Source: Syntrophobacter sp. SbD2 (GTDB taxonomy: Bacteria > Desulfobacterota > Syntrophobacteria > Syntrophobacterales > Syntrophobacteraceae). Taken from it: a stretch of DNA of 5,297 nucleotides. The translations under genes and the position numbers were made by a program. The notes under the pieces were generated by a model, which saw nothing but the letters and a program-made list of their open reading frames with translations, ran no database searches and was not told where the DNA came from. Below, in pieces: positions 1 through 4,741 of this stretch. The stretch is from the NCBI GenBank assembly GCA_900290385.1, contig OMSV01000123.1, positions 1-5,297 on the forward strand, written 5' to 3'. Numbering within the stretch: position 1 is the stretch's first letter; each line of letters begins with the position of its first letter.

Positions 1-3
1 TTT

Positions 4-396
4 CTAATTGTGAGGCCCTTTGCATTCCCTGCCATGAGAATACTCGGACCTATGGCCGTTAACCACTAACCCCAGGACAGAAACAATCCGTGAAATTGTT
101 TCTGTCCTGAAACTCAACCGTGCCATTGGTTCGTTACCATTCACGCTTTGCACATCAAGAGTGACTTCCTCTATTTCGCGTAATGCAGGGGCCAATTCCG
201 CAAATACAAAATGGCCTAATTTCCGCCAATTCCCATATCGGAAATATACATATCCCCATCCATCACGTCCTTGGCAACTGTCTAAGGTAAAAAGACGGTC
301 AACCTGGTTGAGGAGACATACCAGTTCGGCTACTCCGCTATCTACCGGAGTATTGACTTTCACCCATACTTGCGGATGATGTTTGGTTTGGTTCAT
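4..396 (-). CDS. Hypothetical protein, 130 aa, next to IS1595 remnant
   Basis: I cannot assign a function to this complete 130-codon ORF (ATG start, TAG stop). The first half looks like a folded domain: an N-terminal PQVWVKVNTPVD strand, then a TLDSCQGRDGWGYVYFRYG segment (about residues 37-55) with one cysteine and many aromatics and glycines. No signal peptide or membrane segment is visible. The last 20 or so residues are basic and polar and may be poorly conserved. An in-frame TAA lies eight codons upstream, so ATG is the only ATG start available; AGAGG is about 15 nt away, which is a poor ribosome-binding spacing. It lies 113 bp downstream of the dead transposase on the same strand, so it may be an IS passenger gene or simply a neighbour. 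A perfect 15-bp inverted repeat lies inside its 3' third. The protein character makes it likely to be real; the role is unknown. Confidence 0.6.
   Translation of the reverse strand: MNQTKHHPQVWVKVNTPVDSGVAELVCLLNQVDRLFTLDSCQGRDGWGYVYFRYGNWRKLGHFVFAELAPALREIEEVTLDVQSVNGNEPMARLSFRTETISRIVSVLGLVVNGHRSEYSHGRECKGPHN
73..109. repeat. Perfect 15-bp inverted repeat with 7-nt loop
   Basis: Arms 73-87 (CAGGACAGAAACAAT) and 95-109 (ATTGTTTCTGTCCTG) are exact reverse complements around the loop CCGTGAA. The structure lies wholly inside the 130-codon ORF and leaves its frame open, encoding about RTETISRIVSVL. Neither strand has a T-run after the stem, so it does not look like an intrinsic terminator. Confidence 0.9.
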
Positions 397-509
397 GCGT
401 CGTGGTTTTTTACCTCTTTATGCGAACAGTCCGCGTAGTCCTCCACCTCTGGCTTCGTCTGTTCCTCTTTTGTTTAGGTTTAGAAGCAAGAGCCTTCTCC
501 CTGCCTGTT

Positions 510-1166
510 TTAGCTGTGAGTCGTCGTATAGGTAAGCCGTTTTCCGGCTACCCCGCAAAGCAGCTTCTCTGCCCTTTCTTCATCGTCATACCCGGTCTTG
601 ATTCGGTGACTGTACCGGAAATCAAACTCAGCAAGATAGCGGTGAAGATGCTTTTTCGCGCAATGCTGGTAAACACCTCTCATGCCACGTTTGAAGATGC
701 TGAAATATCCCTCGACAGTGTTTGTATGAATCTCAGGTGGCCGAATCCCCGCCGTTCCCGCCAAAAGGTGACAGGTTGCCGTTTCTCATAGCTTCCCTGA
801 CCAGTTCGATAATTCTATGGCTCATAAACCACGCGCTCTTGAGAGTAATCCCCAAAGTTCGATGAAGCTGGTTTGAGCTAAGGCCCTTTTTCGAGGATGC
901 CATGAAATACATTGCCTGAAGCCACAGGTGCATAGGGATGTGGCTATCCTCGAAGATAGTTCCGATCTTGACTGTGAACTTATTTCGGCATACATAGCAT
1001 TTGTATGATCCGATCCGTGTGCTTTTTTGCCCTTCATCTTGCTTATGCGTTCAGTCGAACCGCAATGAGGGCAAACCGGACCCTTGGGCCAAAGTTTCGC
1101 CTCGACAAATTCATAGGCGGATTCTTCATCGTGAAAGCGGGGTTCAGAAAAAATGTTGTGGTTCAT
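510..1166 (-). pseudogene. IS1595-family transposase, frameshifted and internally deleted
   Basis: Three reading-frame pieces reassemble one transposase. Piece 1 begins MNHNIFSEPRFHDEESAYEF and has CPHC, the first half of a zinc ribbon. Piece 2 supplies the second half (YKCYVCRNKF) and the linker MHLWLQAMYFMASSKKGLSS through NLSPFGGNGG. Piece 3 has HTNTVEGYFSIFKRGMRGVY and ends GKRLTYTTTHS, the typical IS1595 C-terminus with the last catalytic position. A -1 shift at an A6 run (1023-1028) joins pieces 1 and 2. Pieces 2 and 3 meet near 735-755 at a deletion: about 213 residues are recoverable against roughly 300-320 in the family, so around 100 codons with the first two catalytic aspartates are gone. 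I chose the ATG at 1166 because GGAG lies 8 nt upstream; the earlier ATG at 1199 overlaps the -10 box. Family call is secure; activity is not possible. Confidence 0.9.
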
Positions 1167-1190
1167 GGCTTTATCTCCAATGTTAAAGCC

Positions 1191-1218
1191 ATTATACACA
1201 TTATTTTGGGTCTGTCAA
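1191..1218 (-). promoter_or_regulatory. Sigma-70-type promoter of the transposase
   Basis: Read on the minus strand, a perfect TTGACA (-35, 1213-1218) and a perfect TATAAT (-10, 1191-1196) are separated by 16 bp. Transcription should start near 1183-1185, about 18 nt before the transposase ATG, with GGAG (1175-1178) as ribosome-binding site. It is the best-looking promoter in the window and could also carry transcription leftward towards the 130-codon ORF. Confidence 0.75.
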
Positions 1219-1243
1219 GTATAATATCGCGAAAAATATCTCC

Positions 1244-1294
1244 TTTCCGAATTGGAAACTGCAAGTGTCTCATCCGGTGTTTCCGGATGGACAC
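1244..1294. repeat. Two adjacent hairpins upstream of the IS remnant
   Basis: TTTCC (1244-1248) pairs with GGAAA (1254-1258) around GAATT. Then CATCCGG (1271-1277) pairs with CCGGATG (1283-1289) around TGTTT, with flanking GTGT/ACAC (1265-1268, 1291-1294) able to extend the stem across a small internal loop. A third small stem, GGCTC-tcct-GAGCC, lies at 1320-1333. This could be a REP-like intergenic repeat or part of the IS end; the window cannot tell which. Confidence 0.55.
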
Positions 1295-1343
1295 GAGCTC
1301 GATGATTTTAGTTCAAGCCGGCTCTCCTGAGCCATGTGAAATA

Positions 1344-1400
1344 CGGAGGACGGAGGACGGAGGACGGAGGACAGAGGACAGAGGACAGAGGACAGAGGAC
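1344..1400. repeat. Heptamer tandem array, 4 x CGGAGGA then 4 x CAGAGGA
   Basis: Eight perfect head-to-tail 7-bp units form two homogeneous blocks: four CGGAGGA (1344-1371) and four CAGAGGA (1372-1399), then a final C. Units differ only at the second base. A C/T-rich stretch just after it (about 1405-1418, CCTCCTCCCTCCG) is largely complementary to the first units, so the region could fold back. Short ORFs through it spell RRTEDGG-type or SSVLCP-type repeats and are not genes. Arrays of this kind grow and shrink by replication slippage. Confidence 0.95.
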
Positions 1401-1424
1401 AAAACCTCCTCCCTCCGACTTCTT

Positions 1425-1670
1425 TCTTCCAACTCCGACAAAACAGCGGCCTCCTGTGCGTTTGCGGCTGGAATGACTATGTCGCTGTAGCCACAATCAC
1501 GCGCCTGGATTCGCTGTAGCCACAATCACGCGCCTGGATCGCCATTGGCAGGCATCCGGCAACCGGCTTTACCCTGCCGTCGAGCGAAAGCTCTCCGCAA
1601 AAGATCCACCGGCGGCTTTATCCCCGTTCACAATCCCAATAGCGGCAATTATCCCGGCCGCAATTGCCCC
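1425..1670 (-). pseudogene. comM: Fragment of ComM/YifB Mg-chelatase-like ATPase gene
   Basis: Minus-strand pieces match a short internal part of the ComM/YifB family, a roughly 500-residue AAA+ protein known for branch migration in natural transformation. In order: AIAAGIIAAIGIVNGDK (compare FDLPIALGILAA in the family), then after a frame change near 1603-1615 WIFCGELSLDGRVKPVAG, CLPMAIQARDCGYS, and, after a 29-bp duplication, DIVIPAANAQEAAVLSELE. The GELSLDG and VPAANAxEAAV motifs are family hallmarks, corresponding to about residues 100-180. The Walker A region and everything C-terminal are absent, and so is the N-terminus. Removing one 29-bp copy restores the frame exactly. The broken 3' end abuts the heptamer array. 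The gene symbol names the family only; this is a relic. Confidence 0.8.
1482..1539. repeat. Exact 29-bp tandem duplication
   Basis: Positions 1482-1510 and 1511-1539 are identical (each TCGCTGTAGCCACAATCACG followed by CGCCTGGAT) with no spacer. As 29 is not a multiple of three, the duplication breaks the ComM frame: in the upstream frame the second copy runs into TAG, while a single copy gives an uninterrupted QARDCGYSDIVIPAANA. Confidence 0.95.
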
Positions 1671-1701
1671 CTGCCCCTATGCACCCTATCCTTGCTGCCG
1701 C

Positions 1702-1842
1702 TCATGAATTCTTGAATTCCTCGATGAGTTCACTCAGAAAGACTGACGTGGACGGGCGCCTGCCCTGCAATCGATATTTGCCTTTGCGTCGATAAAAACA
1801 ATGGCGGCTGCGAGGGCCGAATGTTATATTTAAATGTACCAT
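1702..1842 (-). CDS. Possible 46-codon ORF or C-terminal gene remnant
   Basis: This short minus-strand frame starts MVHLNITFGPRSRH and ends in TGA. Its middle is strongly basic (FYRRKGKYRLQGRRPSTS) and its end is an amphipathic-looking acidic helix (VFLSELIEEFKNS), which reads more like the tail of a real protein than random sequence. There is no ribosome-binding site before the ATG and I recognise no family. It is divergent from nfnA, and the 1841-1860 inverted repeat overlaps its start. It may be a small protein, the remains of a longer gene, or chance. Confidence 0.2.
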   Translation of the reverse strand: MVHLNITFGPRSRHCFYRRKGKYRLQGRRPSTSVFLSELIEEFKNS

Positions 1843-1860
1843 ACTAAATTGGTAGAGTAT
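1841..1860. promoter_or_regulatory. Candidate operator upstream of nfnA
   Basis: ATACT (1841-1845) and AGTAT (1856-1860) form a perfect inverted repeat with a 10-bp spacer, in an AT-rich stretch about 75-95 bp before nfnA. TACC (1837-1840) and GGTA (1851-1854) form a second, overlapping repeat. Half-site size and spacing would suit a dimeric repressor such as an Rrf2-family protein, but the regulator is a guess. TATATT at 1825-1830 could be a -10 box, but I see no good -35 for it. Confidence 0.35.
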
Positions 1861-1933
1861 CTGACTGTCGATTCATCTGCCGGGGTGCTTGGCAATCGGT
1901 TTTCGAAAGCGCTGATTCAAGAAGGAAATTGAA

Positions 1934-2803
1934 ATGTACAATATTCTTGAAAAAAAAACCCTGAGTGACGTCACGAAGCTGCTGGTGGTGGAAGCTCCGC
2001 AAGTCGCTCGGAAAGCCAAGGCAGGGCAGTTCATTATCGTGCTCATCAACGATTATGGCGAGCGTATCCCTCTCACTATTGCCGACCATGACAGTAAGGC
2101 AGGCACAGTCACTATTATTTTCCAGGAAGTGGGCAAATCGACAGTGCAAATGGGAATGATGCAGGTGGGGGATTCGTTCAAAGCTATTGTCGGTCCGCTC
2201 GGACATCCGACCGAGATCGAGAATTTAGGAAAGGTAATCTGCGTTGGCGGTGGGGTGGGAATCGCGCCTATCTATCCGATTGCCCGGGAACTCAAAGCGG
2301 CAGGAAATCACGTTATCTCTATTATCGGCGCCAGGACGAAAGAACTTCTTTTCTGGGAAGACAAGATGCATGCAGTTTCGGACGAACTCATCGTCACCAC
2401 CGATGATGGATCATACGGCCGCAAGGACTTGGTTACGGCGCCTCTCAAGGAAATCCTCGAAGGGCAACCCGGGCAGATCGCCAAGATATGGGCCATCGGG
2501 CCGGCCGTCATGATGAAGTTTGCAGCAGCCACGACCAAGCCGTTCAACGTACCGACCGTCGTCAGTTTGAATACTATCATGGTAGATGGTACGGGGATGT
2601 GTGGCGGCTGCCGGGTAGTCACGGACGACGGCGCCAAGTTTGTTTGTGTGGACGGCCCCGAGTTCGACGCCCACAAAGTGGACTGGCAAAACCTTTTGTC
2701 GCGGATGGCGTTTTACCGTTCCGAGGAACAGGCATCGGTTCAGCGCTGGCGGGAAGGGCATGAGTGCAATCTGCGGCGTACGGTCGGGGATGGACTTCCA
2801 TAA
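1934..2803 (+). CDS. nfnA: NfnA, small subunit of electron-bifurcating NADH-dependent ferredoxin:NADP+ oxidoreductase
   Basis: This 289-aa soluble subunit resembles the dihydroorotate dehydrogenase electron-transfer subunit. It binds FAD, NAD(H) and a [2Fe-2S] cluster. Visible in order: an FAD-binding barrel with RIPLT (residues 44-48) and GKSTVQM (67-73); the nucleotide-binding domain with VGGGVGIAPIYPIA (104-117), TDDGSYG (156-162) and AIGPAVMM (187-194); and the cluster loop D218-x4-C223-x2-C226-x11-C238, followed by VDGPEFD. Aspartate at the first ligand position, where DHOD homologues have cysteine, is the Nfn-type pattern. With NfnB it couples NADH and reduced ferredoxin oxidation to reduction of two NADP+, or the reverse. 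The start is supported by AAGGA 7 nt upstream. The stop codon directly precedes the nfnB ATG (TAAATG), so the two are cotranscribed. A stand-alone sulfide dehydrogenase-type annotation is the usual alternative label; the NfnB neighbour argues against it. Confidence 0.93.
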   Translation: MYNILEKKTLSDVTKLLVVEAPQVARKAKAGQFIIVLINDYGERIPLTIADHDSKAGTVTIIFQEVGKSTVQMGMMQVGDSFKAIVGPLGHPTEIENLGKVICVGGGVGIAPIYPIARELKAAGNHVISIIGARTKELLFWEDKMHAVSDELIVTTDDGSYGRKDLVTAPLKEILEGQPGQIAKIWAIGPAVMMKFAAATTKPFNVPTVVSLNTIMVDGTGMCGGCRVVTDDGAKFVCVDGPEFDAHKVDWQNLLSRMAFYRSEEQASVQRWREGHECNLRRTVGDGLP

Positions 2804-4258
2804 ATGGCAGAGTTGACCCAAAAAGAACGGATGAAGATTCCCCGCCAGGACATGCCCGTGCAGGGGCCTGAAGAGAGGGTGCAAAATTTTAACGAAGTGG
2901 CCCTGGGCTTTACGTTGGATCTTGCCAGAATGGAGGCTGAGCGTTGCCTGCAGTGCAAGGAACCTCACTGTATGGAAGGCTGTCCCGTCCAAGTTAAAAT
3001 TCCCGAGTTTATCGAAGCCGTACGCGTGGGCGATATGGTCAAGGCCGTTCAAATCATGAAATCCAGAAACAATCTGCCGGCTATTTGCGGCAGGGTCTGT
3101 CCTCAGGAGGGCCAGTGCGAGTCGCGATGCATTCTGGGCAAGAAGGGGGAACCGGTCGCCATAGGGCGCCTCGAGCGTTTTGTGGGGGATTTCGCGCTCG
3201 CCAAGAAGGCTTTCGGGGTTATCAGGGGGCCTTCGACAGGCAAGAAAGTGGCGGTAGTCGGCTCCGGACCTGCAGGCCTGAGCTGTGCTGTCGACCTTGG
3301 CCGGATGGGGCACGATGTCACCATCTTCGAATCCCTTCATACTCCGGGCGGCGTACTGGTTTACGGCATTCCTGAATTTCGGCTTCCAAAGGAAAAGGTT
3401 ATCAGGGCTGAAATCGAAACGGCGGCAAAGGCCCTCGGTATTCGGATACTTACCGATCACGTCATAGGACGCACCCTTACCATCAATGAATTGCTGGCCG
3501 AATACGATGCAATCTTTCTGGGCACCGGGGCCGGCCTTCCGACGTTTATGCGCATTCCGGGAATCAATTTCAACGGGGTCATGTCGGCAAATGAATTCCT
3601 CACTCGCATCAATCTGATGAAAGGCTATAAGTTCCCCGAATTCGACACCCCAGTCAAGGTAGGCAAAAGAGTGGCTGTGATCGGTGCAGGGAACGTGGCA
3701 ATGGATTCCGCGCGCTGCGCTCTTCGCCTCCAGTCCCTGCGCGCCGGGGCAAACGGCGGCGCAACCGGCGCAGAGGTCCATATAGTATATCGGCGCTCAT
3801 CCGCAGAGGTGCCCGCAAGACTTGAAGAATTCCATCATGCTGGAGAGGAAGGGGTCATTTTTGACTTCTTGACCAGTCCGGTTGAAATCCTCGGGGACGG
3901 CAAAGGTACAGTACGTGGGATGCGTTGTGTCCGGATGAAACTGGGAGAACCGGATCAAGCCGGCCGGCGCAGTCCGATTCCGATCGAGGATTCCGAATTC
4001 GAACTGGAGGTGGACCAGGTGGTCTTTGCCCTCGGAACTGACCCGAATCCTCTGGTTTTCTTCAATGCCGACGGCCTGGAACGCACCAGGCATGGGACGG
4101 TTGTGGCCAACCAGGAGACCGGGCGCACCACGATGAAAGGTATTTGGGCCGGCGGCGACGTCGTAACCGGCGCTGCAACCGTCATAAGCGCAATGGGAGC
4201 AGGCAAGCGCGCAGCGGCCGATATCGACCGTTATCTCAAAGGTGAATTAGACTGGTAG
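2804..4258 (+). CDS. nfnB: NfnB, large subunit of electron-bifurcating NADH-dependent ferredoxin:NADP+ oxidoreductase
   Basis: This 484-aa protein is homologous to the small subunit of glutamate synthase and often carries that label (gltA/gltD). The N-terminal Fe-S domain has C48-x2-C51-x4-C56-x3-C60 and C95-x3-C99-x5-C105-x3-C109, enough for two [4Fe-4S] clusters; E102 (CPQE) is at the position where Nfn large subunits are reported to use a glutamate ligand. Then come the FAD Rossmann motif VAVVGSGPAGL (149-159), EFRLPKE (191-197), the NADPH-binding VAVIGAGNVAMD (290-301) with YRRS (329-332) suited to the 2'-phosphate, and the C-terminal FAD contact GGDVVTGAATV (450-460). This FAD is the bifurcating centre. 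The start follows the nfnA stop with no gap; GGA lies 9 nt upstream. No glutamate synthase large subunit is in the window, and NfnA is adjacent, so the Nfn role is preferred. Confidence 0.93.
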   Translation: MAELTQKERMKIPRQDMPVQGPEERVQNFNEVALGFTLDLARMEAERCLQCKEPHCMEGCPVQVKIPEFIEAVRVGDMVKAVQIMKSRNNLPAICGRVCPQEGQCESRCILGKKGEPVAIGRLERFVGDFALAKKAFGVIRGPSTGKKVAVVGSGPAGLSCAVDLGRMGHDVTIFESLHTPGGVLVYGIPEFRLPKEKVIRAEIETAAKALGIRILTDHVIGRTLTINELLAEYDAIFLGTGAGLPTFMRIPGINFNGVMSANEFLTRINLMKGYKFPEFDTPVKVGKRVAVIGAGNVAMDSARCALRLQSLRAGANGGATGAEVHIVYRRSSAEVPARLEEFHHAGEEGVIFDFLTSPVEILGDGKGTVRGMRCVRMKLGEPDQAGRRSPIPIEDSEFELEVDQVVFALGTDPNPLVFFNADGLERTRHGTVVANQETGRTTMKGIWAGGDVVTGAATVISAMGAGKRAAADIDRYLKGELDW

Positions 4259-4295
4259 TCTTCGCGTGCAGTTACATTTTATGTGGTGGTGGCAA

Positions 4296-4319
4296 GAATT
4301 CGACCAATTGGTACAATTC
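4296..4319. repeat. 24-bp near-palindrome after nfnB
   Basis: GAATT CG ACCAATTGGT AC AATTC: a perfect 10-bp core palindrome flanked, after 2-bp mismatched steps, by matching GAATT/AATTC arms. It lies 37 bp after the nfnB stop. It is AT-rich and has no following T-run, so it is more like a protein-binding site or weak hairpin than an intrinsic terminator. Confidence 0.45.
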
Positions 4320-4697
4320 ATCCCCAACGAACACTGCTATCGGGAATTCCATTGCCATTTTCGTAACCTTAGAAATGGCTATCTCCCATTTCCCCACTAA
4401 CCTATATGGAAACCCCAGCAAGCCGGCAAAACCCTGTCAGAATGGCTTCTCACGGGCTCAATTGGGTATTATCGCTTGCCGTACGGCACTTCTCGGATGT
4501 TTTTACGATAAGCGAATCATTTGTTTACCGAATCGCCGCAGACTGGACTCTTTCCAAATTGGCAAGGTATTGCGACTTTCAATGGCTCTGTGTCGAGGCG
4601 ACAAAGATATAAGGTACCTCAGACCAAAGGAGTAGCCTCACACCCCCAACAGAACAAGACGTAAGTTTAGACTTGGCTAAGCCCTACAGACTGACTC

Positions 4698-4734
4698 GAA
4701 CTTAACTCCCTTTTTACAAAAAACGGGGAAGTTC
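4698..4734 (-). terminator. Hairpin downstream of pstB, possible terminator
   Basis: Just past the pstB stop, GAACTT (4698-4703) pairs with AAGTTC (4729-4734). An alternative inner fold pairs AACT, CCC and TTTTT (4704-4715) with AAAAA, GGG and AGTT (to 4733), with small bulges. Placement suits transcription termination for pstB, but no T-run follows the stem on the minus strand, so intrinsic termination is uncertain. Confidence 0.3.
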
Positions 4735-4741
4735 AACGCGT

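Larger units (their letters stand above)
510..1218 (-). mobile_element. IS1595-family insertion sequence remnant
   Basis: The supported core is the broken transposase gene plus its promoter. I found no convincing terminal inverted repeats or 8-bp target duplication on either side, so the true ends are undefined. The left end may include the 130-codon ORF and lie outside the window; the right end may lie among the hairpins at 1244-1294. A deletion inside the transposase makes the element non-autonomous. Confidence 0.7.
4259..4741. other. 483-bp convergent intergenic region, no convincing gene
   Basis: Between the converging ends of nfnB and pstB I see no supported gene. Two overlapping plus-strand ORFs (4375-4635 and 4406-4612) lack ribosome-binding sites, have no recognisable motifs and contradict each other's frame. 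The region holds a 24-bp near-palindrome (4296-4319), a perfect 10-bp palindrome GCCGTACGGC (4478-4487) and a hairpin beside pstB (4698-4734). I see no tRNA-like or riboswitch-like fold. phoU, the frequent partner after pstB, is not here. Confidence 0.7.

Noticed and set aside
402..791. 129-codon plus-strand ORF
   Set aside because: It is antisense to the 3' piece of the transposase and shows no motif or ribosome-binding site.
822..1010. Downstream half of the transposase zero frame (to RARGL)
   Set aside because: After the A6 run this frame no longer matches the transposase; the true continuation is in the -1 frame, so these residues are out-of-frame noise.
1308..1525. Short ORFs running through the heptamer array, both strands
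   Set aside because: Their repeated RTED or SSVLCP residues come from the 7-bp repeat alone; only the ComM-like part beyond the array has meaning.
1344..1539. CRISPR array
   Set aside because: The repeats are contiguous 7-bp and 29-bp tandems without spacers, so they are not a CRISPR.
1890..1906. Sigma-54-like promoter TGGCAA-N-TTTTCG before nfnA
   Set aside because: The -12 element reads TC where GC is expected, and the implied transcript start would be too close to the ribosome-binding site.
1844..2206. 120-codon minus-strand ORF over the nfnA start
   Set aside because: It is antisense to the conserved FAD domain of NfnA and has no motif.
2411..3781. 456-codon open frame on the minus strand
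   Set aside because: It is antisense to nfnA/nfnB, whose motifs are unmistakable. Its sequence is rich in His, Pro and Arg with no domain, and it spans two real genes, so it is a codon-usage shadow.
4296..4309. 14-base match GAATTCGACCAATT between the gap and pstB (near 4818-4831)
   Set aside because: In pstB it encodes the ordinary LVEFSA segment and the flanks do not match, so chance is a sufficient explanation.
4375..4635. 86-codon and 68-codon plus-strand ORFs in the intergenic gap
   Set aside because: They overlap each other in different frames, lack ribosome-binding sites, and have no recognisable composition or motif.
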